DNA of 64,000 nt from Adiantum capillus-veneris (taxonomy: Eukaryota > Streptophyta > Polypodiopsida > Polypodiales > Pteridaceae). The notes under the pieces are model-generated. The model was given only the letters and a program-made list of their open reading frames with translations, did no database searches and had not been told where the DNA came from. Made by a program: the position numbers and the translations under genes. The stretch spans positions 25,544,469 through 25,608,468 of the forward strand of contig CM043942.1 in NCBI GenBank assembly GCA_014529385.2, given 5' to 3'. This document shows, one piece after another, positions 32,132-44,010 of this stretch. Numbering within the stretch: the first letter of the stretch is position 1; the number at the start of each line of letters is the position of its first letter.

Positions 32132-33271
32132 TCACTTTCGATCTTTATTTTCCATGGGCTTGACATTCCGTCTAGCCCCTTGTTGGAAATTGATGAGCGA
32201 AGCAACCATGGTGTGGTGGATTACTTCGTTGATAGAACCAGGCCATTGAAAGTTGACATACTCGGACATCTCTTTGGGTAATCCAGCACAGATTTGTTGC
32301 TTTTGCTCGGCAAAGTCTATATTTTGAAAGATAATAGCCTTGAGATATAAATCCCAAAACTTGTCCACATATTTGTGGATAGACTCATGAGAGAGAAACT
32401 TCTAACTCCGTCATTTGGTAAGCACTTTGTTCTTTGCATGGTTGCATGGAATTGCTTCATGATAAAAACTCGTAGAGTTTTCCATGTCTTTTGGGCTTTG
32501 CCGTTTCCACAAAGGCTAGCCCACCATTGACGAGCCAATTTTTGGAAGTGCATAGCTACATGGTGTAGCTTGGAGGACTCCGTGAAGCCCTCGTCTCCAA
32601 AGGCTGCATCAAATTGTTGGATGAAGGCCAGTACTTTGTTGGTAGCACCAAAGGTGCCATCATAGGTGAGAAAAGAGATACTCTTTCCTCCCTCTTTGAA
32701 CTTCTTTAGCTTTTGTGGCTTTCGCCATGCAGGGTAAGATTTGCGATGTCCTCCCCTCTTGTATTCTCTAGGAGAATATCCATAACTTCCATCGGTAGAG
32801 GAGGAAGGCAAATAAGAAGGAAAAGAGAGTGGCCTCTTTCTTGCCCTTTTCTTCCTTGGTTTCCTCTCTTCCCTTTTGGAGGACAAGGAGAAGGACTATG
32901 GGTTAACTGTTTCCTCGTGGGAGGAATTGGCGATCGTTTAGTCCGCCTTCTTCGTGGAGCCACATCTTCACAGGAATTTAGGGATTCATTACTTTCTTGA
33001 TCCATGGATGCCTCCTCTCGTATGGGAGAGATTCTTCTTTTGGGAGTCTCATCAAGAGGCCTCCTAAGCTCTCTGTCCTCTTGGATAGGAAGAAAATCCC
33101 ATAAGCACGAAGTTGTTGAGTAACTTTGGCTTGCAAAGCGGGGTTGCCCATAGCTTGTTGCAACCTAGTGACAAGATAATTAACAAACATGGGGGCATCA
33201 TCATTAGCACCTTCATGTGCAAAATCAAAGCTATCAATGTTCATTCTCCTCTCTTGGTTATTGTCAGCCAT
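32132..33271 (-). pseudogene. Gypsy gag remnant
   Basis: The start codon is probably the ATG at 33,271 (MADNNQERRMN). The N-terminal part, a basic Arg/Pro-rich region and a retrotransposon gag core follow in shifting frames. The core reads FLTYDGTFGATNKVLAFIQQ, LHHVAMHFQKLARQWWASL, KTWKTLRVFIMKQF and, after a frameshift near 32,400, DKFWDLYLKAI..FAEQKQQICAGLPKEM. These are the hydrophobic/aromatic landmarks of gypsy capsid proteins. At least three frame breaks are visible. Confidence 0.75.
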
Positions 33272-33680
33272 GTTAATTAAACTTATGTGTTTACTTAGTG
33301 TATGCTTTGTCAATTCAAAACCTTAGTTGCTACTCCTCTTAGCCTTTGAAAATAGGCACTTAAGTATCTACACCCATGGCTTGAATTGGTTAATTGGTTA
33401 ATTATAGAGAGTAGTGGACTGAGTCTAACATAGCAAAGTTGCCAAGGGATAGCTCCTTTCGGACTTCTTATAGCTCAATAATGGTAAAGTCGTAGGCAAG
33501 TCTAAAAAGACTCCATTATTAAGACCAAAGCTCCCGACGTGTGCACCATATCCCACATAGTGGGCTCAACAAAACCAATAATAGATCTCAGTCCCACATA
33601 CCCTAATATAATTAACAAAATCAACCATTAATAGGCTACTTACGGACCTCTCTTCGTAAGCAAGAAAAGAGAAACCAAAC

Positions 33681-33693
33681 ACTCTAATGCCAA
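33681..33693 (-). promoter_or_regulatory. Primer binding site of the second gypsy element
   Basis: Minus strand reads TTGGCATTAGAGT, close to the initiator-Met PBS TGGTATCAGAGC and about 410 bp before the gag start. It follows ..ATTACA, a plausible LTR end. Confidence 0.55.
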
Positions 33694-35840
33694 TGTAATG
33701 AAAATGGCCATGAACTTTGAGAGTAGCGTAGTTAGAAAATTAGATAAAGCACTTTTGTGAGATTACTTTGTGAGCAAAGGGGGTGAACTTAATAAATGGC
33801 AGCAACATAAACATGGTAATTAGTTAACTTGGCATGAACAATACTTTTGCAAGAGAGAGAGTTTAGAGAACATGACAATAGTTGAGGACTGGATTCATAT
33901 GGAGCCGACGGTCTCCCCTCCAACACACATTTGTATTATAGTTTCTCCCATCAAGAGAGACTTGGTACAATGCAATCTCTGTGTTCCTTGTGACCTAGGT
34001 GATTCAATCAAGATTGAAAGCTTCATGCATATCACAAACATAACATAAACTTTGTAGAAAGCATTAACTATCCCAAGCCTTAGACCCAAGGCCTCAAACA
34101 CCTTCGAAGGTGGAGACAGCTAGCGGGGAATGAGGATAAGGAACATTCCATAGGAGAAAGAAATAGTTCCTCACTTATCATCACTCTTCTTGCTAGCCTA
34201 CATAATAGCATAGTAATGAAGATGGAGAATATAACACATATTTAGGAATTTTTGGAAAAATGCGTAATTTTGGGACAAATGTTTGTGAACCAAGTTCTTG
34301 GGTGGTGGTTGGACTATGCTAGGTTGTGGTGTTGTAAACCATTGTTGTCAAGTTCCTAGGTAGAGTTTCCATTATGCCAAGGGGCTACCGACCCCCATCA
34401 GTTTTGAGGTAAATTTCCCCAATAGTACCCCTCACAAAATCTATAGTACTGCTCTTGTACACTCTTACAACAAGGCTCAAACTGGAGGCGTCAAGTGCCA
34501 CCCACAATTCAAAGATTCCACTTTGGTACTTGAGTTTTAGCTAAAATTTTCGAAATAGAAAACTATAAGAGGAATGAAATCAAAACAAGATGAAATTTGC
34601 GAGAGATTTTAGACATTCTTGGTGTAAGAAACTCGGATTAATGAGCTTCTACTTGGGAGGCATTGCGCAACATTTGAGGGAAAGGGACCACATGTGCCCC
34701 CCATCAACATTGTGATCCTTTGCCCCAACAACACCTAGCTAGGTATACGCTGCACATTTCACAGAAGCTCATGCGTTTTTTTAGGTCATGGTTTAGAATG
34801 TATGATGAGAAATTGTATAAACACACTTGTGATACATAATTAAGGTGCCGAGGCAAATACTATTGGAGTAGAATGGAGATGAAGCACTTACTGAAGTTGT
34901 ATTCCTATTTCGTATAGTTTGTCTCCTTCATGAGACGCTATACTCCTTTGAGATGATTGTCATGAATGGAGTCTCTCATAGAAAACTTGAGAGAAAAATG
35001 ATGTTGTTGCACAAGAGACAACTTATTTCACAGAGTTGCAACTCAAGCTAGGGGCATGAACTCAAGTTGTCTGTGACACAGCTTGCCACGCATTGCAACA
35101 TGTCTATCGCCTCAGCCGCCACGCCTCTTGCTATCGATCCATGTCAGCCATGCCTCTCGTCATGAACTGCTGCATGATGCACCGATTATAAGGTGGTAGG
35201 TCAAAAGCAGAGGGCCGCCATAACAGTTGAGGGCCCAGCTATTGGAGAGAGAGGAAAATGGAAGGTGAAGCAAGATCGGCGCTACCCTTTAGCCTGATGC
35301 ACCGAAACAACACCCTGCCCTAAACTGTGATGTCTTGATCCCACCATGAATTGCTGCATGAGCTAAACATCGCCTCAGTCGCTCTGGAGGAGCCATGATT
35401 TGTCCGCCTTTGTCATGAGCTAATTTTTTGCCAAACCTGCAGCGCAAAAGCACACTAAGAAATGTCTGCTCTGGAGAGCCCTAAATCCTTGCCTATATCC
35501 CAAAAATGCTGCAAAGCACGCTTGTGTGTATAAACGAGAAGCCCCATGCTATTTTCAATTGCCGCTATGCCTGCTTCCCTCGTCCTCTCGTTGGCCCCCA
35601 AAGGCCCCTGCAGGTGGTCGCCTCAAAATTTCTACAGGTCTCAAAAAGCCTTGATTGCCTCTCAGAAAGCATGTGCCTACTTCTGCAGCATGATGTAGAA
35701 GATGGCCAATCCTTGCTTCCTCTTCTGTAGCAATTGAGTCGTTGAACGTGTAAAGTCCTAAGCTACACATTAACTAGCTTGTAAATACCTTTTTGTAATG
35801 TGTGCTGAGGCGGTATAAGAAAACTCAGTGACATGCAAGT
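33694..35840. other. Unidentified region, probably starting with an LTR
   Basis: The first part should be the 5' LTR of the second gypsy element, ending at about 33,695, but its outer edge could not be fixed because no second LTR is available for comparison. Beyond about 34,500 there is no recognisable coding frame. Short GC-richer frames at 35,500-35,770 match nothing known to me. Confidence 0.4.
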
Positions 35841-36047
35841 GTGCGAATATTTAACTTGGATGTGCAGTTTACACTGTCATTTTCCATCAAGCTTACAAAC
35901 GAGGAAGAGCTTGCTCGCCTGATACCTATTTTGGAGGCAATTAAGAAGCTTCCATCCATGGAATCTGTATGGTCTACACCTGAATGTGGGCACATCATAT
36001 GGAAAAGAGGACCTCCATACGAAGCAAGTGACAAGGATAAATATTGA
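35841..36047 (+). CDS. Hypothetical short ORF or exon
   Basis: A 68-codon frame with soluble-protein composition (TNEEELARLIPILEAIKKLP, then CGHIIWKRGPPYEASDKD), unlike the low-complexity frames nearby. A possible splice acceptor (GTGCAG) lies at about 35,867, so it may be the last exon of a host gene fragment. I do not recognise the protein. Confidence 0.25.
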   Translation: MRIFNLDVQFTLSFSIKLTNEEELARLIPILEAIKKLPSMESVWSTPECGHIIWKRGPPYEASDKDKY

Positions 36048-36249
36048 GAAAGAGCTGCATGCATGCGCGCGTGCAACTGTCATCCATGCTCACCACATCC
36101 TACAAAGACAGTGACACTCGCTCTCTCTTTGCCAAAGATTCCACACTCTATTTTGCTGCCCTTGTGTTTTTGGGCAGGTATGCTAGCTCCTCTCTCTCTC
36201 TCTCTCATGCTTCTTGAAACAAAGACTTGCAAAGCTCTTTCTAAGTAGT

Positions 36250-37310
36250 CGAGCATTTAGTCTATTGCTCTTGGGCTCGAACTTAAGTTCGACGCTCATA
36301 TTGACCTGGATAGTTTTCAATAGGCGTCATGAGCACAATTTAACTTGTTTTAGTTGAGCATTCAATTTTTGGATTCAAGGCTTCAACTTAAGTTCGAGCC
36401 TCATGACATAGACACTCAATTTTCAAGCATCATGAGGCTCCAACTTAAGTTTGAGCCTAATGACATGGGTGCTTAGTTTTCAAGCCTCATGAGCACTCGA
36501 ATATAACTTGTTTTAGTTCAGCATTTAATCTCTAGTTTCAGGGCTCAAACTTAAGTTTGAGCATCATGACCTGGATCCTAAGTTTTCAAGCCTCGTGATT
36601 ACTTGAATTTAACTTGTTTTAGCTGAAAATCCAATCTCAAGATTTGAGGCTCGAACTTCAGTTCGAGTCTCATGACACAGACGCTCAATTTTTAAGCGTC
36701 GTGAACACTCTAGTAGAACTCATCAGGCTCGAACTTAAGTTCGAGCCTCGTGACATGGACACTCAATTTTCAAGAACACTTTCGATCTAGAAACTATCCT
36801 AAAGGGTTTGTATCTCACAAGGTTTGAATTGAGTCTTCATGCGTTCCAAACTTATTTTTCGGTCTCATGATTAAATACTCATTTTATAAGCATCATGAAC
36901 ATTCTAGTAGGACTGATCTTCCAAGCTAGAATCCATCTACAAGAGTCCTATCTCATGAGGTTGGAACTTAGGCTTGAGTCTCATGGACCAGAGACTTATT
37001 TAAAACTCTTTCAAGTTGAAAGCCATCTTTAAACGTCTCCAGTGCATGAGGCTCTTGACCCTCATGACCTTTAAAATCAATTATTAATCCTCATGAGAAC
37101 TCTAGGAGGACACTTTATATCTAGAAGAGTCCTATCTCATGAGGTTGGAACTTAGGCTTGAGTCTCATGGGCCAGAGACTTATTTAAAACTCTTTGAAGT
37201 TGAAAGCCATCTTTAAACGTCTCTAGCGCATGAGGCTCTTGACCCTCATGACCTTTAGAATCAATTATTAATCCTCATGAGAACTCTAGGAGGACACTTT
37301 CTATCTAGAA
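36250..37310. repeat. Imperfect minisatellite with palindromic AACTTAAGTT units
   Basis: Repeated blocks of 70-110 bp built from CTCGAACTTAAGTTCGAG, CCTCATGACATGGACACTCA and TTTTCAAGC.TCATGA.CACT. Several units contain exact palindromes around AACTTAAGTT (16 bp at 36,277-36,292; 22 bp at 36,726-36,747). From 36,943 onward a longer 181-184-bp unit is duplicated almost exactly (36,943-37,126 and 37,127-37,310). Confidence 0.88.
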
Positions 37311-37611
37311 ACTATCTGCAAGACTATCTACAACACTAAACGTGAGAGTCTCACAAGCTAGAGACTCTTGGACAAGTCTTTGCAATTGAAAGTCATCTCC
37401 TAAAGAGTGCCACAAACACTCTTTTTGACCAGAAACCATCCCCAAGTGTCTCTATAACATGAGACCCAGAGTTTAGTCTAATCCTCATGATTCAAAAATG
37501 CTTGTAAAACAGCTAAAAGTTATCTACATCAGCGATAGAGCTCAAACTTCAACCTTGGGCCTAGTTATTCTCTAAAAATTTGTGATAGATTGACTCAAGA
37601 TTCAGATTCAT

Positions 37612-37835
37612 GTTATGCCATCTTATCACTAAAGGTACATGCCCAAGTATTCATGTCCTCAAATACGAATGAGATTTACATAACTATTCTATGTCATCTG
37701 ATCACTAAGGTATATTCCCAAGTATTCATGTCCTCAAGTACGAATGAAATTTTCACAGATATGTTGTGTCATCTTATTACTAGGTTATATGCCCAAGTAT
37801 TCATGTCCTCAAGTATGAATGAAATTTGCACAACT
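37612..37835. repeat. 78-bp tandem repeat, three units
   Basis: CCCAAGTATTCATGTCCTCA followed by AA/GTA.GAATGA.AT and a TATG.TGTCATCT.AT block occurs three times. An 88-codon plus-strand frame runs through all units because the period is a multiple of three; it is more likely a by-product than a gene. Confidence 0.9.
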
Positions 37836-38329
37836 ATGTCTAGCACTCAAAAATGAATCAAACATAAAAGAAGTATTAATGATATTTGTTTATCTTGTTG
37901 TAAATTTTTTCATACTTTTAAGAGTTTTCATCATGATATATTTTTTTTTTTGTGTGGTTTTTGACTATATATCGTGTTTCTAAAAAGAACATTTGCAGTT
38001 TCATCAATTTCTCAAAAAATGCTCTTATGTTCTATTCAAGTGATCAATACAAACAAATAGAGGCCACTCCATGCTCAGGGGATGTACTATGTAGTCATGT
38101 TAATGTACCTCGTGAGTTCAACGGGAGGGTTTTTAAATGCAAAAATTTTAAGCAATTTATCAAAGATACATTCAAGTAAGGGGTTTTTACATTCAATTTT
38201 TTAAAAATTGCCTAAAATACATAGTAATTTTAAAGTTCACGCAAACATGTTAAAATAGGAGTTTTTTAATTACCCTACGAATGCACACAATATAGGGGGG
38301 TATGGCATAGTGCACCGCTCGAGGCTCCA

Positions 38330-39005
38330 TGGAACAATCTCACTATCTCATGGAATTAGATCCCATAATACATACTAATCTCTCCCAAAAGCAAGCATGT
38401 TTATGCTTATCATTAAAAGACATTTCTAGCATCGGTGCTCAAAGAGAGGTCCTCCTCCAATCAATCATGTGATATAAGGTTGTGCATTTGAGTGTGATGA
38501 ACCACATTCATCTCCTCTTTGATGATAATTGATAATTATGTTTTTTTTTTTTGTTTAGCTAATCTTAACCTATTCAAGATAAGAAAAAGGTACCCTCCCC
38601 ATGGAATTGTCTCATGGACATATCCTTCATATATGTATTATCTAGTTGCAAAAGCAGGCATGTTTGTGCTCTTCATTAGAGAAAATTCCTTGCTTTGCTC
38701 TCAAAGAGATGCCCTCCACAATCTAGCATGTGACGAGTAGTGGTTTATTTGGACTCGGAACTACATCTCTATCCTCTTTGATTTGCTAGATAGTGATGTG
38801 TTTATATTGTTATTTTAATATTTAAGATATACAACAAAGTCAAAGGGTACTAAATACATGAAAATTATATCATAGAAGTAGCCTATATCTACATATTATT
38901 CACCTGGGATAGTAAGCATGCTCATGTTGTCCATGAGAGAGAGTCCTTGCCTTTGTGATTAAAGAGATGCCCTCCCCCCTCATGTAAGTGGAACATGCAC
39001 AAATA
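38330..39005. repeat. Diverged direct repeats of about 280 bp
   Basis: Three successive units share GGAATT.TCTCATGGA-like, AAAAGCA.GCATGTTT.TGCT, CTCAAAGAGATGCCCTCC and CTC.TCTTTGAT blocks. The third unit is shorter. No coding potential is evident. Confidence 0.75.
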
Positions 39006-39069
39006 TACTTTATTTTTGCAAAATTGTGGAACCTATCAAGTGAAGAGACTGAAATTTTTGAGGGGAACA

Positions 39070-39140
39070 ATAGTTGCATGGCTACCTAGATTGATATATG
39101 CAAGGTGGTTGCATGGCTACCTAGATTGATATATGCAAGG
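39070..39140. repeat. 35-bp tandem duplication
   Basis: GCATGGCTACCTAGATTGAT followed by ATATGCAAGG occurs twice in direct succession. Confidence 0.93.
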
Positions 39141-40689
39141 ACAAGCAAGGATATACTTGTATCACTCTAGTAAATGAATTAGCTTGCAATAGAGAAACAT
39201 TAAAGTATCTACAACAGGAAACACAATGTTTAAGGACACATATATATTAGGTTATCCGCTTGATATTGCTTCAAAGATCACATCTATCTTACTTTAAATA
39301 TGAATTGCCTACATAAGTAAGAATTCAAGTGTTAATACCTTTTTGTTCTTCATGTGTTATCTTGGTGTTTCTAAACACCATACTCATTTGAGAGCCCCTC
39401 AACATGAAAATTGCTTGTGAACAAGTGAAATTTTGTTGCTCATTTGTTATCCTAGTTTCTTAAGATTGTACTCTTTGATGATGCTTTTGATTCCATTGGC
39501 CTTCCTTTAAAATGTCTTGAATTTGCAGACAATATATTTATGTGATTAGTGCAATGTTGGATGAAAGTGTTATTCATTAAAACTTACTCTTCCTTATCAA
39601 CAATATTAAAGTCATGCTTCCAAATAATTTTTCATTGTATATACACAAGCACAACAACATATCTATGTGTTGAGGATATGGCTATGTGTTAAGGCTCAAT
39701 TCATGAAACCATTCTCTAGTCACATAGAGTTATCTTGAACTAGGTATGAACCTCATGCCCACTTGCTAGTTTAAGTGAGGTGTGTGATGTTTTAATTAGC
39801 TTCAAAACTCCTCTTAATATCCTATAGAGAAACAATAAGTGAGGAGTCAATTTAGGTTTGAGTCTCACATCCATGTGCTAGTGCCTTGAACTAAGTTTGA
39901 GTGTGTCCACCTGCTAGTTAAGCAAGCCATGTGAGGCTCAAACTCAAATAAAATACTCTTCTTAATATCCCACATAGTAGCAACAAGTGAGGGTTGAACT
40001 TAATTTTGAGCCCCCAGTTCAATTTATATGGCACAAAGGGTCCCCACAAACAACCATGAGGTCAAACTTAACACAAAATACTACAATTTCAAGTCTCATT
40101 TTTAAAAATGGGACTTGAATAATTCCCAAAATTCCTAAATATGTCTTATATGGAAATCTTAAGCATGGAATCATGGCTCTTGGTTGGATTTGCATTCCAT
40201 AGCCAAGAGTGTTGGTGTAGGATCTCACTTCTCATAAGCTTGGAGAAGGAGGCGGAATTCCTCAACTTTCACCAAGTGAAAATGATGCACAAAATGAGTG
40301 TGTGTGTGTGTGTGTGGTGTATACCCTGCAGCACCCCCCTTGCATGCGTGCGGCAAGTTCTAGCCTTTCCACATGCTTCAAGCTCATTGGATCCCTCTCC
40401 CCCTAGCCAATCACATGCAACATGCATTCAAGTACATGAGTAGTCTTTGGAAAAGTGTCCTCCTTACCCCTTAGAGAGAGAGAGAGCTTGAAAATATTTA
40501 GCTATATGTTGGATGGAACTAGAAGCTCATTGGACCCCTCTTTAGCCCAACCAATAGCATTCAAGCACACCATGTGGCTAAGCATAGGGAGAGTCTGACA
40601 TGTGTCCCATGTGCCCCTGAGACTCAGGGGTGCCCTTTGGGTGAGTGGGAGGTTAAGTCAAAGATTCCCCTAGCTTTGGGACTTTCCCC

Positions 40690-40930
40690 CTCCTTGGTAG
40701 GGTCTCTTTTTGACTCAAGCACCTTACCCCCATGGATGGGAAGCTTCTCAAGCACCTTCATTATTAAGTTTGTAGGGTCTCTTTTTAACTCAAGCACCTT
40801 ACCCCCCATGCATGGGAAGCTTCTTAGGCATCTTCCTCGTTAAGTATGACAAGCACCTCAAGTACCTTAGTCATCAAGCATGACAAGCACCTCAAGAACC
40901 TTAGTCATCAAACACGACAAGCACCTCAAG
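40690..40930. repeat. Nested tandem repeats (about 83 bp x2, then 38 bp x3)
   Basis: GTAGGGTCTCTTTTT.ACTCAA to ATGGGAAGCTTCT occurs twice. ATGACAAGCACCTCAAG.ACC with TTAGTCATCAA then repeats about three times. Confidence 0.88.
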
Positions 40931-41466
40931 CTTAGGTCGGGTTCCCACCTCAAGCTCAGCTTGCCTAAGGTCAAATAACTTTTAACACTAACCATTGGAG
41001 GTCTTTAATGAAGATAACCCTAATGTATTTTAAGATCCATTAGTTAACCTTGCTCTTTGACAGACCATCTCTCATTTGGACCCCTTTACCATTTGCCCCG
41101 TGTTGAGATAGATCCGTAAGCACATGTCTATATTCTAACCCTTGTTCCCATTTATTATCCCACATTAAATGATCAGTTTAATATGAAAAAATCATTTGGG
41201 CTGGTTAGATATTAGATTTTATGACATATATGGTCAACACAATGAAGGCAGTAATCACTATGATGAGAGACGTGCGAGATCTCACCTGCAAGATGTTTTA
41301 CAAGATTGTAAAGATGATCATTACATGCATAGAAGCATTTGATAATATCAACAAGGTGGAGTGTGCATGGGAGGTGTAGAGTATATGCATGAATATATGG
41401 CATACTAGCTACCTATTTTTGGGGATGGAAGCAAGCACTTGGAGGTAGGATAGGAAACTTTGATCT

Positions 41467-41745
41467 TTGAAGTGGATGATGTGCAACAAATGTTTTTTAT
41501 TTGGTCCACCATTTCTTGCAGATCTAGATAGTATTTATAGCATTGTTGAAAGCGGGCATGATTTGGTATGTTTAGAGTGTAATGATGCTTCCAAGAAGCT
41601 TGAATTGCATAAGGAAGATGTGCACCAAGATGAAGGTGCCAATCTCTTAGTAGACACGCTCATTGGGCACTTGAAGGATGTAGAGGCTACATTACAGAAG
41701 GAAAAAGGCAACATGGATGTTATGGATGCAATGCATGTGGAGTAG
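41467..41745 (+). CDS. Hypothetical ORF
   Basis: A 92-codon frame with mixed composition: Cys-containing N-terminus (MMCNKCFLFGPPF), then an acidic, possibly helical part (LVDTLIGHLKDVEATLQKEK). No known family recognised. It could be a fragment of a larger degraded gene. Confidence 0.2.
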   Translation: MKWMMCNKCFLFGPPFLADLDSIYSIVESGHDLVCLECNDASKKLELHKEDVHQDEGANLLVDTLIGHLKDVEATLQKEKGNMDVMDAMHVE

Positions 41746-41924
41746 CTTAAAAATAATGTCAACAGGTTTTCACTGATAATTCAAACATTGCAAGGAATTG
41801 TTGTGGACCATCAGCTCAAGCTATGGCTAGGGCTCAAGAGGATAGTATTTAGCACGTGTGTAAGATCCCCAAATTTTGGCTCTCTTTTAAAATAAGAAAA
41901 TTAGATTCCAATGTTCATTTTGTC

Positions 41925-42035
41925 AGATTTTGATTTAAGATTCTTGATTGGCAGTTTTGTAAGGTTCTAAAGTAAAAAGCAAGGTCGTTTCCATGATCTA
42001 GTAGGTGATACGGACGTTTGGTTCAAGTTTGAGAA
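41925..42035. repeat. Dispersed repeat, copy 1 of a direct pair
   Basis: The block containing TAAGGTTCTAAAGTAAAAAG recurs at 43,505-43,615 with moderate divergence, including the same flanking CCAGTAGGT-like end. Confidence 0.8.
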
Positions 42036-43504
42036 AGTCCACTATTTTTAGCTTTCTTATTCTTTTAGGTGCTTTTTTGCAAAAAGCAAGACCAGATCCT
42101 TAACCTACGGGTTTTGGGGAAGCTATGATTCAATTTTGTAAACATCTGCTTTTTGAGCGCTTTCCACGCTATTTTTTGCTGTTCATCATTTTTAGTGCTT
42201 TTTAGTGAAAAGTGAGTCCGTTTTCTTATTCCAATGGACAAGGGGAACCTGTGGTTCAATTTTAGAGGAAAAAAAATTAGCGCTATTTTTAGTTTTTGGT
42301 GCTTTTCGGTGCTTTTCAAAAGCAACGTGCTTTTTAGGATGACATAAACATAAAAATGTTAATTTTAGTCTTCATCGATTTAAAAATGACCACCTGGAGA
42401 AAAAACACGATTTTTACAGGAATTATTTTTATAGAAAGCTGTACCATAAATACGCCAGTCGGGTTTGTAAAGAAAAGACATAATTATGTCGGGCATCACG
42501 GTGCAGCATAGTCTAGTCACGGTTTCATTAGTTGGCCGTATACTGTTTGATTAGGCAGTTTTACTATAAAAATTGAATGGTAAGTGGGAGAGTGAGTGTC
42601 AAAAGCTGTGCCATGTTTTTAGCAAAGTGCCCAAAAGCTTACAGCTATTCCTAGCTGAGAAGGTAGTACTAGTTTTTGCCTTGGGCATCACTCTAGCTTG
42701 CTGCAGTGCTTATAATTTGGCAGGGAGTGCTCAAATTTTAGTGCCGTGAGTTGTGTCTACTATCGCAATTCAATATGTACCTATTATATGGAGTGGTGCA
42801 AGCTCTTCATCAAAATATCCATAAGCTCTTCTTTCTCGTTTACGGGAAGAAGAATACTCTCTCTCTACTTGCTTACTATCTCCTCTCTCATTTCACGGTG
42901 TACGCGCTCTCCGAAGGCTCTCATGGTGAAAACCTCTATGTATCCCTCATCGCTGATCTCTTGCAAAAAAGCAAGAAGCCTCCAATAACCCCTAATCAAT
43001 TCTAAAGGACGGTGAGAAGCTCTAAACTCCATAGCCATCATCATCTCTCTGCCTATGTCGTTTTTCGGAGTAGATACCCTCTCGGTGGTTGTTTTTTATT
43101 ATATGAGTGTATGTATGGATTTATTGAGTGCGTATGCAGTTCTCCCATGATTATTTCATCATGTTTAACACACTGATTTATTCACATGATGTGTTTATGA
43201 TCACATGCGTGCATAAAAAGCACTTTTCGTTTCACGTCATAGAAGCAATAGGAACACTATTTTGTTCATAACTCACAAACCATTATGAATGGCATCCCGA
43301 ACCCTTTGAACAAGAGATAAAATATATACATGAGAGCATTTTTGCTTTTGGGTGTCATGTGAAAATCACGCACGAGCTAACAGTTATGGTCAAAAAACAG
43401 TTTGCTGCCCACTACACTTGGTCAAAATTTTGGACGTCAAGCTCCTTCCAGAACCACTATATAGATTCATCGGATAGGCAAACCAACTTTAGTCAATTGA
43501 AAAG

Positions 43505-43615
43505 CTTGATTAGTCAAATTTTAATTTAAAATTCTTGGCTGACGGTATTGTAAGGTTCTAAAGTAAAAAGCAAGGCCATTTCCATTTTCCAGTAGGTTAG
43601 ACGGATTTTCAATGC
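43505..43615. repeat. Dispersed repeat, copy 2 of a direct pair
   Basis: Diverged copy of 41,925-42,035. It ends about 120 bp before the copia 3' LTR. The 42,040-43,500 interval between the copies holds no recognised gene. Confidence 0.8.
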
Positions 43616-43736
43616 ATTATGCAAGTTTTAACAGCCCTTCCTTAGACATTATTAGATCAAATGTGTGGAGAAACTTTAAATGGTTGAGGCAAGGACTACG
43701 TATATGGGAAAACCTATTAGAAGACTCTTTACATAA

Positions 43737-43935
43737 TGTTAAAATTTGAGAGTATGTAAAGACAATCCTTCTGTTAAAAGATTCCAGCAAAGATTCTCTA
43801 GTTTACTCTATATATAGCCCTAGAGTGATGGGAGTATATACAATTCATGGGGGGAAAAACCTCCTAAAGAGGGAAAAAATGCCCCGGTGGTCCTAGTGTG
43901 TTCACACAGATCACTACCACATGTATATGGTAACA
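43737..43935 (-). repeat. Copia 3' LTR
   Basis: Its U3 half (43,815-43,935) is very similar to the 5' LTR, sharing AGCCCTAGAGTGATG, AAAACCTCCTAAAGAGGG, AAAATGCCCCGGTG and TCCTAGTGTGTTCACACA. The remaining half to 43,737 aligns poorly, so this edge is approximate. Confidence 0.75.
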
Positions 43936-43950
43936 AATCCCCCCTGGAGT
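43936..43950 (-). promoter_or_regulatory. Copia polypurine tract
   Basis: ACTCCAGGGGGGATT on the minus strand directly precedes the LTR start TGTTACC. Confidence 0.85.
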
Positions 43951-44010
43951 GATGCATTGAACAAGAGCTGGCACATGAGTAAAGGGAAGTGCCATGCCCT
44001 AAGGACATGA

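Larger units (their letters stand above)
28930..33693 (-). mobile_element. Second Ty3/gypsy element, heavily decayed
   Basis: Minus-strand gag, zinc knuckle, protease, RT, RNase H and integrase remnants in normal gypsy order, preceded by a PBS-like site. It has one RNase H rather than the two seen in the 16-21 kb element and unrelated gag, so it is another lineage, perhaps chromovirus-like. The 3' end stops near 28,930 without a recognised polypurine tract or LTR. Confidence 0.8.

Noticed and set aside
36250-37560. CRISPR-like array
   Set aside because: Units are long, imperfect and diverged without unique spacers of constant length, and the genome is eukaryotic.
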